Assembly: GCA_017461945.1 (NCBI GenBank) | Contig: JAFTSB010000041.1 | Span: 1 to 57,735 of the forward strand | Direction: 5' to 3' | Length of the DNA: 57,735 bases | DNA from: Clostridia bacterium | Lineage (GTDB): Bacteria > Bacillota > Clostridia > Oscillospirales > CAG-272 | Shown here: positions 24,562 to 32,582 of the stretch, in pieces | How the letters are laid out: every line of letters begins with the position of its first letter | Position numbering within the stretch: the stretch's first letter is position 1 | Notes under the pieces: generated by a model | Database searches by the model: none | What the model was told of the DNA's origin: nothing | Seen by the model: only the letters and a program-made list of their open reading frames with translations | Position numbers and translations under genes: made by a program

Positions 24562-25422
24562 TTATCGCAAAAAATCACGGATACGTGTCAGGTTTTTCTC
24601 GCAAATTTTGCGGCCCACCTCATATACCGCCTTCAGTTTTTCGGGGTCTCTTTCCAGGCGATCGATCACCAGGGTCTGCTCCGGTTGGATCACCAGCACC
24701 GCCCCCTCGGCCTCGCGCTTGGCAATGTAATCCAGTGTACGGTTATAGTCTTCATGACGGCGGTGGAGAGCCTCCAGCGTTTTGGGGTATTTTCCAAGTG
24801 CCAAACGCATCAAGCCACCGCCACCGCTTTTTTTCTTGCGATAATCAGCAGGGCGCGTCAGAATCACCAGGTTGCGTTCATACCCAATGGATTCAAAAAA
24901 GCGTAGCGGAATCGAGTCGGTAATACCTCCATCCAGATATTTGTGTCCGTCTATTTCCACCGGCTTTGCCAGCACAGGGAGTGAGGCCGAGGCGCGGAAC
25001 CATTCATAGTCCTTGCCTTCTACCTTTCGCATACGTTTATATACGGCACGTCCCATTTCGATATCGGTGGCCACAACGTAAAATTCCATGGGGTTTTCGG
25101 CAAAAGCCTTTGCGTCAAACAGATCCAGCAGCTCAGGTACGATCCGATAACAAAAATCGGCATTGAACAGATTGCCCGTGCGTAAGAGCGAGCGCAGGCT
25201 GCAATAGCGTTTGTCGTTGCAAAACCGCATATTATAACGAATGGTGCGTCCGATCTGCCCGGATTTGAAATTGCATCCAAAGGCCGCGCCGGCAGAAACA
25301 CCCACGGCGCCATCCAATGTGATACCGTGTTCCATCAGCACATCCAACACGCCGGCGGTAAACATTCCGCGCATAGCGCCGCCCTCCAAAATCAAGCCCT
25401 CTTTTGTCATACCGTTTTCCAT
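24562..25422 (-). CDS. patatin-like phospholipase (RssA-type)
   Basis: 286 residues. The oxyanion loop is GLILEGGAMRGMFTAGVLD; the nucleophile elbow is VGVSAGA (GxSxG, Ser near residue 43); the second catalytic residue is in YLDGGITDSIP (DGG). Family members hydrolyse membrane lipids or acyl esters with a Ser-Asp dyad. The ATG at 25422 overlaps the end of the AraC gene by 16 bases; an internal ATG at 25410 is possible, but its spacing from the ribosome binding site is poor. It lies between the AraC regulator and the MATE gene. Confidence 0.88.
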   Translation of the reverse strand: MENGMTKEGLILEGGAMRGMFTAGVLDVLMEHGITLDGAVGVSAGAAFGCNFKSGQIGRTIRYNMRFCNDKRYCSLRSLLRTGNLFNADFCYRIVPELLDLFDAKAFAENPMEFYVVATDIEMGRAVYKRMRKVEGKDYEWFRASASLPVLAKPVEIDGHKYLDGGITDSIPLRFFESIGYERNLVILTRPADYRKKKSGGGGLMRLALGKYPKTLEALHRRHEDYNRTLDYIAKREAEGAVLVIQPEQTLVIDRLERDPEKLKAVYEVGRKICEKNLTRIRDFLR

Positions 25423-26312
25423 TCTCCTTCTTCTCTTATAATGCTGCGACGATAATGTGCCGGTGCCACTCCATAGGAAGCCTTAAAGGCGCGGCTGAAC
25501 GTATAAATGGAGGCATAGTGCAACAGGTCGGCAATCTCCCCCACCGAAAGCTTCCCTTCGGCCAGCAGCAATCGCGCAGCCTCCAATCGACGCGAGCGGT
25601 AATAGTGCATCAGCGTGTCGGAGGTAACCTTGCAGAACACATCCGACAGATAGCTGTAATTGTAGCGCAGCGCATTGGACAGATCGGAAAGGCCCTGCAT
25701 GGTATAGATGTGCGTGTCGATATAGTGCATCATCTGATAGCAAAGCTCCTCCTGCTTTCCGACACCAACGGTGCCTTTTCCACGGGATAATGTGTGGAAA
25801 TTTCGCAATACGTATAGCAAAATTTGCTCCAAAGAGGTCGACAAAATACGCTGGGCGTAGGGCTCTTGTCCATCCACCTCTGCAATGGCATCGGCCACCA
25901 GCGCGCGGATGCGCTCATCGCGAAAGACACGGCGGTCGGCCGGTGCGGAAGACCGCGTCAGCTCCTCAAATGCGGCAGAGAGCTCGGGCGATTCGGTATG
26001 AAAGGCAAAGAAATCGTATTTCAAGGGGCTTTGTACATCCGATTGAATGCCATGAAAGTCGCCGGGAAAGGACAAATAAATATCACCGCGGCTGACTGGT
26101 ACGGAAACGCCATTGGTCAGCACCTCTCCCTCACCGTCGGTGACGATGGTCAGCTCAAACCAATTCAGATGTCCGTGTACAGGAATGACCGTGCCACCGG
26201 CGCAATGCAATCGGCCGATCTGTAAAAGGCGGGTCTGGCCGATCAAACGCGGCTCTTGAATATAAGAGCGATTCAAATGATATTTTGTCTCGGTATTGAC
26301 CGCTTTGCTCAC
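25407..26312 (-). CDS. AraC family transcriptional regulator
   Basis: 301 residues from GTG 26312, chosen because AAAGGGGGG is just upstream and because the perfect promoter at 26344-26372 lies inside the longer frame. The N-terminal part is a cupin-like sensor (VIPVHGHLNWFELTIV, GDIYLSFPGDFHGI); the C-terminal 100 residues carry two helix-turn-helix motifs (LRYNYSYLSDVFCKVTSDTL, IADLLHYASIYTFSRAFKA). Unlike the first AraC gene it leads an operon with patatin and MATE genes, and it is also divergent from the carbohydrate cluster at 26.5 kb, so it could control either. Confidence 0.87.
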   Translation of the reverse strand: MSKAVNTETKYHLNRSYIQEPRLIGQTRLLQIGRLHCAGGTVIPVHGHLNWFELTIVTDGEGEVLTNGVSVPVSRGDIYLSFPGDFHGIQSDVQSPLKYDFFAFHTESPELSAAFEELTRSSAPADRRVFRDERIRALVADAIAEVDGQEPYAQRILSTSLEQILLYVLRNFHTLSRGKGTVGVGKQEELCYQMMHYIDTHIYTMQGLSDLSNALRYNYSYLSDVFCKVTSDTLMHYYRSRRLEAARLLLAEGKLSVGEIADLLHYASIYTFSRAFKASYGVAPAHYRRSIIREEGEWKTV

Positions 26313-26343
26313 ACGGTTCCCCCCTTTTTTCAGCATTGCTCTC

Positions 26344-26372
26344 ATTATAACGCTGGCCCGTTGGAAAGTCAA
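26344..26372 (-). promoter_or_regulatory. sigma-A promoter of the AraC-patatin-MATE operon
   Basis: Minus strand: TTGACT (26372-26367), 17-base spacer, TATAAT (26349-26344). Its position fixes GTG 26312 as the start of the AraC gene. Confidence 0.88.
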
Positions 26373-26456
26373 TAAAAATGGCGTCTTTTTGGCAAAAATC
26401 CCCCTTGTTCTCTCAAAAATCCAAAAAAATGCAAAATTTTAGAGAAAGAATTGGTA

Positions 26457-26485
26457 TTTACACAAAAAGGTGTATGCTCTATAAT
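26457..26485 (+). promoter_or_regulatory. sigma-A promoter of the carbohydrate cluster, with inverted repeat in spacer
   Basis: TTTACA (26457-26462), 17-base spacer, TATAAT (26480-26485). TACAC-AAAAAG-GTGTA (26459-26474) is an inverted repeat that overlaps the -35 and spacer, a good place for a repressor. The leader contains the GC hairpin TGCGC-CGAC-GCGCA before the ribosome binding site. Confidence 0.75.
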
Positions 26486-26532
26486 GAAATCAACACGTGC
26501 GCCGACGCGCATAAAATAAGGAGGACTTGAAA

Positions 26533-27603
26533 ATGAAGACCTTTACCGTTGCCGTTGTGGGCTGTGGCCGTATTGCCAACAATGCCCATTTCCCCGCTTT
26601 TGCCAAAATGGACAATATCCGCGTCAAATATGCCTGCGACCTCATCCGGGAAAAGGCTTTGGCCGTCAAAGAGAAATATAGCTTTGTAGAGCAGGTCATC
26701 ACCGACTATCATGTTGCCCTTGCCGACCCCGAGGTGGAGGCTGTATTTGTGCTGACCCCCAATTTTGCTCATTATACCGTGACCATGGACGCGCTGCGCG
26801 CCGGCAAGCACGTTATGTGCGAAAAGCCCATTACGATCAGCTATGCCCTTTCCAAGGAAATGGCCGATGAAGCCAACAAGCGCGGCTTGATGCTGAACAT
26901 CGGCGTTTGCAACCGTTATCACAAGTCGGTAGAGCTGCTGGAAGAAATGAACCGCGAGGGTAAGTTTGGCAAGATCTATCATGTCTATTGCTCCTTCCGC
27001 GATTTCCGCTCCATTCCCGGTCTTGGCGGCGCCTTTACCACCAAGGAGCAATCGGGCGGCGGTGCCTTGATCGACTGGGGTGTACACTTTTTGGATCTGA
27101 TCCTGTACGTATTGGGGGGTGCCAAGCTGGAAACTCTGACCTGCGATGCTTACAGCGAAATGGCAAAGGATATGAAATCCTATAAATACCACAAGATGTG
27201 GGCCGAGGATACCGCGGACGTGGAAAACGGCACCAACGATGTAGACGACTTTATTACCGGTCACATCCGCACCGATCGCGCCACCATTTCCTTTAACGGC
27301 GCGTGGGCACAGAATCTGGATCAGCGCGATATGTACGTGGACTTTCTTGGCGACAAGGGCGGCGCCCGCTTGGATTATGGCAAGCAGTTTGTGTTCTGCA
27401 ACGGCGAAACGCTGGAATCCACCCAAAGCGAGCATCCGATCCCCAATATGTACCGCTGTGAGGATGCCGACTTCCTTGCTTCGATTGAAAGCGGTGTAAA
27501 GAACCGCAATCACATTGACAACGTGCTGGAAAGCGCCAAGCTGCTGGATGCGCTTTACCGCTCGGCCGAGGCAAAGCGCGAGCTGCGCGGTGCTGAGATC
27601 TAA
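26533..27603 (+). CDS. Gfo/Idh/MocA family oxidoreductase
   Basis: 356 residues from ATG 26533, chosen for its 8-base spacing from AAGGAGG (a TTG at 26527 is less likely). The Rossmann start is VAVVGCGRIANNAHFPAFAK; the EKP motif is MCEKPITISYA near residue 95; the central catalytic-region motif is GGGALIDWGVHFLDLILY. It would oxidise or reduce a sugar or cyclitol with NAD(P). It opens a carbohydrate cluster with a second, divergent Gfo-like protein, then a PfkB kinase and a FAD oxidoreductase. The substrate is unknown. Confidence 0.92.
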   Translation: MKTFTVAVVGCGRIANNAHFPAFAKMDNIRVKYACDLIREKALAVKEKYSFVEQVITDYHVALADPEVEAVFVLTPNFAHYTVTMDALRAGKHVMCEKPITISYALSKEMADEANKRGLMLNIGVCNRYHKSVELLEEMNREGKFGKIYHVYCSFRDFRSIPGLGGAFTTKEQSGGGALIDWGVHFLDLILYVLGGAKLETLTCDAYSEMAKDMKSYKYHKMWAEDTADVENGTNDVDDFITGHIRTDRATISFNGAWAQNLDQRDMYVDFLGDKGGARLDYGKQFVFCNGETLESTQSEHPIPNMYRCEDADFLASIESGVKNRNHIDNVLESAKLLDALYRSAEAKRELRGAEI

Positions 27604-27618
27604 AAGGCGGATGTGTAT

Positions 27619-28461
27619 ATGAAAAAAATCGGTTTTATCGATTATTATTTAAGCGAGTGGCACGCCAACAATTACCCGGCTTGGATCCGGGCCGCCAATG
27701 CGGTTCTGGGCACCGATTATCAAGTAGCCTATGCTTGGGGTGAGCTGGAGACCTCTCCCCGTGATGGAATCACCACCGCCAAGTGGTGCGAAACATTCGG
27801 TGCGACTCCCTGCGCCACCATAGAGGAGGTCTGCGAGAACAGCGATGTGCTGCTGATCCTTGCCCCCTCTGACCCCGACAAGCACCTGCCCTATGCCAAA
27901 ATCGCGCTTCCCTACGGCAAGCCCACCTACATTGACAAGACCTTTGCCCCCGACCTTGCCACGGCCAAGGAGATCTTTGCGCTGGCAGAGCAGCACGGCA
28001 CCCCCTTTTTCAGCACCTCGGCCCTGCGGTATGCCACCGAGCTGGGCGACCTTGCAGGCAGTCGACAGCTGGCCGTGACCGGCAGCGGCCGCACCGCCGA
28101 CGAGTATCTGGTGCATCAAGCAGAAATGCTGGTAAAGCTGCTGGGAGAGGGCGCCTCCAAGGCCCGCGCCATGCAGACCGGCCTGCTGACAGTTTTTGAG
28201 ATCGGCTATGCGGACGATCGCCGCGCAACTATGACCTTTTCCCCCAACGCCTTACCCTTCACCTTGCTTGGCGAGGGCGGCGAAAAGCCCCGTTGGCGGC
28301 AGATCAAATCCGACTTTTTTGCCCTGCTCCTCCAGGATATCCTCCGCTTTTACGAAACCGGCAAGGTCAGCTTTGACATTGCCGAAACGCTGGAGGTTAT
28401 GAAGGTGCGCGAGGGGGCCTTGAAGGCCCGGAACACGCCCGAGGAATGGATTGCACTATAA
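27619..28461 (+). CDS. divergent Gfo/Idh/MocA-like protein
   Basis: 280 residues from ATG 27619 (AAGGCGG 8 bases upstream). It shows the NAD-fold rhythm (KIGFIDYYLSEWHANNYPAW, SDVLLILAPSDPDKHLPYAK, PTYIDKTFAPDLATAKEIFA) with IDKTFAPD where the EKP motif would be. The N-terminal GxGxxG is absent, so nucleotide binding may be altered. The length is shorter than usual for the family. It follows the preceding oxidoreductase by 15 bases and is closed by its own terminator, so the two likely form a pair acting on one substrate or as a complex. Confidence 0.75.
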   Translation: MKKIGFIDYYLSEWHANNYPAWIRAANAVLGTDYQVAYAWGELETSPRDGITTAKWCETFGATPCATIEEVCENSDVLLILAPSDPDKHLPYAKIALPYGKPTYIDKTFAPDLATAKEIFALAEQHGTPFFSTSALRYATELGDLAGSRQLAVTGSGRTADEYLVHQAEMLVKLLGEGASKARAMQTGLLTVFEIGYADDRRATMTFSPNALPFTLLGEGGEKPRWRQIKSDFFALLLQDILRFYETGKVSFDIAETLEVMKVREGALKARNTPEEWIAL

Positions 28462-28468
28462 CACAAAC

Positions 28469-28505
28469 GGCAGATGCGACAAAAACCGCATCTGCCCTCT
28501 TTTTT
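28469..28505 (+). terminator. intrinsic terminator
   Basis: GGCAGATGCG-ACAAAAAC-CGCATCTGCC followed by CTCTTTTTT, between the Gfo-like gene and the kinase promoter. Confidence 0.9.
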
Positions 28506-28507
28506 AC

Positions 28508-28536
28508 TTGACGGCAAGCCCAAAATGCTTTATAAT
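28508..28536 (+). promoter_or_regulatory. sigma-A promoter of the PfkB kinase gene
   Basis: TTGACG (28508-28513), 17-base spacer, TATAAT (28531-28536). Its -10 confirms ATG 28582 as the start. The leader holds GTGTGCC-GAT-GGCACAC immediately before AAGGAGGAG. Confidence 0.85.
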
Positions 28537-28581
28537 GAAGGTATCACTTCGTGTGCCGATGGCACACACAAGGAGGAGCAT

Positions 28582-29520
28582 ATGGCAAAAATCATCGGTC
28601 CCGGATCCTTGAACGTAGACATCACGGGCTACGCCCCCCACCTCCCCGTTGGCGGAGAAACCACCAAGGGCACCTCTCTGCGCTTTAGCCCCGGCGGCAA
28701 GGGCAGCAATCAAATGACCGCCGCACACCGCGCCGGTGCCGAGGCAATGTTGATCGGCGCTATGGGAAACGATGTGCTGGGCAATATTTTGAAAAAGCAC
28801 TATCAAACCGAGAAAATGTCGCAAAAACACATCACCGTATCCGATAATTTTGAAACCGGGAGCGCCTTGATCGAGATCGACGGCCGCGACGGGCAGAATC
28901 GCATTATTGTGATCCCTGCCGCCAACGAGCTGGTGGATCGGGCCGCCGTGCTGGCAGCCGAGGGCGACTTCGCCGACTGCGATGCTGTGCTGACTCAGCT
29001 GGAAACCACCACCGAGGCGGTGCTGGCCGCCAAGGAGCTGGCACACAAATACGGAAAGCCCTTTATTCTCAATCCTGCCCCCTACGGTGTCATAGACCCT
29101 GCCGTGTTTGATGGCGTGGATTATGTCACACCTAACGAGACCGAGGCCGAGGAGTTCACCGGTGTAAAGGTGGATTCGGTAGAGGACTGCCGCCTTGCCG
29201 CAGCCAAGCTGATGGCAATGGGCGTAAAAAATGTTATCATCACCCTTGGCGTGCGCGGTGCCTTTTTTACCGACGGCAAGCGCGAGTTGCTGGTCCCCGC
29301 TCTGAAGATGAAGGCCGTGGAGACCACCGGTGCCGGCGATGCCTTTAATGGTGGTTTTGTGACCGCCTTGGCAGAGGGCTGCGATGTGGAGACCGCTTTG
29401 AAATTTGCCACCTGCACCTCGGCCATTTCGGTGACCCGTCTGGGTGCCGCCTCCTCCATGCCCCAGCGCCACGAGATCCTTGCCCTGCTAAAGCAGGAAT
29501 TTGGCATTGAAATGCAATAA
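28582..29520 (+). CDS. PfkB family carbohydrate kinase (ribokinase-like)
   Basis: 312 residues. The PfkB N-terminal motif is seen as GSLNVDI and FSPGGKGSNQMTAAHRAG (GG-K-N cluster). The C-terminal PfkB signature with the catalytic Asp is VETTGAGDAFNGGFVTALAE, and the ATP-binding region has IITLGVRGAFF. Close to ribokinase in length and motif order, so a free pentose or a related sugar is a likely substrate, phosphorylated with ATP. Its own promoter suggests it can be expressed separately from the upstream oxidoreductases. Start supported by AAGGAGGAG. Confidence 0.9.
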   Translation: MAKIIGPGSLNVDITGYAPHLPVGGETTKGTSLRFSPGGKGSNQMTAAHRAGAEAMLIGAMGNDVLGNILKKHYQTEKMSQKHITVSDNFETGSALIEIDGRDGQNRIIVIPAANELVDRAAVLAAEGDFADCDAVLTQLETTTEAVLAAKELAHKYGKPFILNPAPYGVIDPAVFDGVDYVTPNETEAEEFTGVKVDSVEDCRLAAAKLMAMGVKNVIITLGVRGAFFTDGKRELLVPALKMKAVETTGAGDAFNGGFVTALAEGCDVETALKFATCTSAISVTRLGAASSMPQRHEILALLKQEFGIEMQ

Positions 29521-29567
29521 AATTGATATACGTTACCTTGTTTTGAAAACAGAAAGATGGGAGCCTT

Positions 29568-31364
29568 ATGAACAGACATCTAAAGCACGAGGTTTTGAAA
29601 TGTGATTTTTGCGTGGTAGGCGGCGGTCTTTCGGGCAGCTTTGCGGCCCTTGCCGCGGCACGTCGCGGTGCCAAAGTTATTCTGATGCAGGATCGCCCCA
29701 TGCTGGGCGGAAATGCATCCTCCGAGATTCGTATGTGGGTGCGCGGTGCCAAAGGAAAGTTCGAGCGCGAAAGCGGTCTGATCTCCGAGCTGGAGGAGCG
29801 CAACATCCGTCGCAACCCCACGTTGGTGCCTTCCTTATTTGATGCCACCCTTTACAGCATGCTCCGCGAGAATGAGAACATCCGCCTATTGCTCAACTGT
29901 TCCTGTGCCGATGCCGTAGCCGAGAAGGGGCACATCGTCAGCGTAACGGGTTGGCAGACCACCACCTACACCTGGTATACCGTTGAAGCCGATTATTTTG
30001 CGGATTGCTCCGGCGACAGTATCCTTGCTCCTTTGATCGGTGCAAAATACCGCCACGGGCGCGAGGCAAAGGCGGAATACGGTGAAACACTGACCCCCGA
30101 TGTGGCCGACAGCTACACAATGGGCATGTCGATTCTGCTGGCCGCCCGAGAGACCGATCATCCCGTTCCCTTTACGCCCCCCACCTTTGCCAATGTTTAT
30201 CCCACCGATGATTCCTTTGCCAACGGCAAGTGCGACAACAAATATGCCCTCAGCCGTGACCATAAGATCGGCACCAGTGGCTGTAATCTTTGGTGGGTAG
30301 AGCTTGGCGGCGATATGGACAGCATTCACGATGCCGATCGGTTGCGTGATGAGCTGTTGGCCGCCATTTACGGCGTGTGGGATCACATCAAAAACCGTGG
30401 TGATCACGGCTTTGAGAACTGGGATCTGGAATTTGTGGGCTTTTTGCCCGGCAAGCGCGAGAGTCGCCGCTACATCGGTGACCACATTCTGACCGAGGGC
30501 GAAATTCTGGAGGGCGGTCACTTTGACGATGTAGTCGCCTTTGGCGGATGGCCCTTGGACGATCACAATCCCCACGGTATGCGGCAGTTGGGCGAGGACA
30601 CCTCTCCCTCGGTCTGCATCCCCACTCCCAATCCCTATGGCATTCCCTACCGCGTGCTGTATGCACCGGATTTTGACAACTTCTTTTTTGCCGGCCGTAA
30701 CATCAGCGCCACCCACGCGGCCCTTTCCTCTACCCGTGTAATGGCCACCTGCTCGCTGCTGGGGCAGGCCATGGGCACCGCCGCCGCGTTGGCAGTACAG
30801 CACAAGACCACGCCGCGAGGTGTTTATGAAGATCACCTTGCCGCGCTCCAGCGCGCCCTGCAGGAGGACGATATGTTCCTGCCCGGCAAGCCGGTCTCCT
30901 ATCACAAGGCCCTGACCGATGCACAGACCAATCTGACCGATGCACAAAAGGGCGCGCTGTTCAATGGTATCGAGCGCCCCCGTATCGAGGGCGACGAAAA
31001 CGGTATCTGGCAGAATGTGGGCGAGGCGTTGACCTTCACTTTCCCCGCTCCAACGGCCCTTGGTACGCTGCGCCTGCGCTTTGACCCCGACTATACCAGA
31101 GAGTCGATCTCTATCAACAAAAAAATGAAGGTATTTACGCAAAAGCTGCACACGGGTAAGGATTTCCAACCCGTGAAGGTAGCCGCCACTCTTGTAAAGG
31201 GCTTTACCGTTCTGGTGGACGGCAAAGCGGTTTTCACCACCAACGACAACCACCGCTCGGCCGTCAAGATCCCCTTGAACGTCACCGGCCGCGAGCTTTC
31301 GATCCGTTGGGAATCCACCAACGGTGCAAAAAAGGTGCATTTGTTTGCGGTGGATCTGATCTGA
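29568..31364 (+). CDS. FAD-dependent oxidoreductase (FAD_oxidored type)
   Basis: 598 residues. The N-terminal FAD-binding fold begins CDFCVVGGGLSGSFAALAAA (GxGxxG), followed by LMQDRPMLGGNASSEIRMWV, a recognised pattern in FAD_oxidored proteins. The FAD-domain end motif is FFAGRNISATHAALSSTRVM. The last ~130 residues look like a beta-sandwich (FTFPAPTALGTLRLRFDPDY), possibly carbohydrate-binding. Such proteins are frequent in sugar-degradation clusters but poorly characterised. It follows the kinase by 47 bases with GGGAG before the ATG, and ends before a strong bidirectional terminator. Confidence 0.87.
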   Translation: MNRHLKHEVLKCDFCVVGGGLSGSFAALAAARRGAKVILMQDRPMLGGNASSEIRMWVRGAKGKFERESGLISELEERNIRRNPTLVPSLFDATLYSMLRENENIRLLLNCSCADAVAEKGHIVSVTGWQTTTYTWYTVEADYFADCSGDSILAPLIGAKYRHGREAKAEYGETLTPDVADSYTMGMSILLAARETDHPVPFTPPTFANVYPTDDSFANGKCDNKYALSRDHKIGTSGCNLWWVELGGDMDSIHDADRLRDELLAAIYGVWDHIKNRGDHGFENWDLEFVGFLPGKRESRRYIGDHILTEGEILEGGHFDDVVAFGGWPLDDHNPHGMRQLGEDTSPSVCIPTPNPYGIPYRVLYAPDFDNFFFAGRNISATHAALSSTRVMATCSLLGQAMGTAAALAVQHKTTPRGVYEDHLAALQRALQEDDMFLPGKPVSYHKALTDAQTNLTDAQKGALFNGIERPRIEGDENGIWQNVGEALTFTFPAPTALGTLRLRFDPDYTRESISINKKMKVFTQKLHTGKDFQPVKVAATLVKGFTVLVDGKAVFTTNDNHRSAVKIPLNVTGRELSIRWESTNGAKKVHLFAVDLI

Positions 31365-31370
31365 ATTGCA

Positions 31371-31405
31371 AAAGAAAAAGCCGCCCGGTGGGCGGCTTTT
31401 TCTTT
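31371..31405. terminator. bidirectional intrinsic terminator
   Basis: AAAGAAAAAGCCGCCC-GGT-GGGCGGCTTTTTCTTT between convergent genes (FAD oxidoreductase, C_GCAxxG protein). Confidence 0.92.
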
Positions 31406-31439
31406 TATTTGTCGCAAAAACAGTAAAACGGTATTGCTT

Positions 31440-31904
31440 TTATTTCACCGAATGCTCTTGGACATATGCCTCCAAAATGCCGGCGGCAGTGCCCACTTGA
31501 CGGGCGCAAGGCCGGGTACGATAGTACTCCTCGGTACGAGGATCGGGGTCGGGCGCGGTATCCTTTCCCTTCTTGCTGCCCAAAAGCTCACGGCAGATCA
31601 AGGTGCCGTGCGCCTCCTTAAAGGCATCGCAAAGGGAGCGGATCAAGCGATAGTGAGCGGCTTTGACGGCGTCGTCGGTGAGATCGTCATAGCCGTATAG
31701 AGCGCCGGCCACCATACACATCCCCGAAACGGCGCCGCAGACCTCCCGTTGACGGGCCAAGCCACCGCCGAAGGGGGCGGCCAACCGCAGTGCGGTTTTT
31801 TCATCCATGCCTATCAGATCGGCAAAAGCAGCGACCACGGCCTGGGCACAGTTTGCACCCGATAAAAACAGCTGAATGGCCTTTTCTTTTCGCGTCATTT
31901 CCAT
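31440..31904 (-). CDS. C_GCAxxG_C_C family protein
   Basis: 154 residues. The family motif is laid out as GANCAQAVVAAFAD, then FGGG...REVCGAVSGM, then TLICRELLG, with a final PCARQVGTAAG, so four of the family's conserved Cys are present. Members are small soluble proteins of unknown role, often beside redox or transport genes; bound metal or a disulfide relay have been suggested. GGAG precedes ATG 31904, four bases after the stop of the zinc-ribbon gene, making it the last gene of that operon. Confidence 0.87.
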   Translation of the reverse strand: MEMTRKEKAIQLFLSGANCAQAVVAAFADLIGMDEKTALRLAAPFGGGLARQREVCGAVSGMCMVAGALYGYDDLTDDAVKAAHYRLIRSLCDAFKEAHGTLICRELLGSKKGKDTAPDPDPRTEEYYRTRPCARQVGTAAGILEAYVQEHSVK

Positions 31905-31908
31905 ACCG

Positions 31909-32556
31909 TTACTCCAGCTCCAACGAATCGCAATGCAAGAATTCGTGAGCCTGGAGCAAGGAATTGGCAGGGATCACCTTGCTGGCTCCGCAGGACTTGC
32001 AGGTCACCTTCACGCCTTCGGGCAGGATCTCGGCATCGTATTCCCGTTCCTCGCCATCCTTACAATGGCAACGGATCTTTCCTTCCGCATCCAGATCACG
32101 GATTACAAACATGACGATCTCCAGTACCTGCGGATCGGGGAGCAGCTCCTCAGCCTCCTCACCATGCAGAGCGCCGAAATCGGTAATGCCGTTCTTTTCC
32201 ATCAGCTCCAGCAGCATCAGCTCGGTGCGGGAAAGCTCTGCCTTAACATGATTGATCTCACCCATCACGCAGATGTTGATATCGGAATAGGGGCAAGGCA
32301 ACGAGAACAGCTCACTGCCAAAAAAGATGCTTTCGCTGACGGTAAAATGATGGGGGTTGGGGCAGATGATACAAGGAACGGTCAGCCGCACCTTGCCGTT
32401 ACCGGCCAGATTGACCTCCATAGCGCTTTTGCCGCAATCGCACTTTAATCGGACCATCGAGCCCTTTAAATGAAACAGATTCACGGCGGTCATTACGCCC
32501 GCACCGCAATGGGGGCAACGATAAGCAAGTGTGGTTTGTTTGGATTCGAGAACCAT
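31909..32556 (-). CDS. multi-zinc-ribbon protein of unknown function
   Basis: 215 residues from ATG 32556 (AAAGGAGC 7-8 bases upstream; the upstream TTG at 32562 is less likely). It has Cys clusters YRCPHCGAG, LKCDCGKS, PCIICPNPH, RCHCKDGEE and TCKSCGAS, so two to three zinc ribbons are likely, with a helical middle (LSRTELMLLELMEKNG). No signal peptide or membrane segment is seen. I recognise no named family. It lies 26 bases after an exported lipoprotein and directly before the C_GCAxxG gene. Confidence 0.75.
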   Translation of the reverse strand: MVLESKQTTLAYRCPHCGAGVMTAVNLFHLKGSMVRLKCDCGKSAMEVNLAGNGKVRLTVPCIICPNPHHFTVSESIFFGSELFSLPCPYSDINICVMGEINHVKAELSRTELMLLELMEKNGITDFGALHGEEAEELLPDPQVLEIVMFVIRDLDAEGKIRCHCKDGEEREYDAEILPEGVKVTCKSCGASKVIPANSLLQAHEFLHCDSLELE

Positions 32557-32582
32557 AGTCAAAGCTCCTTTATCACGCGACG

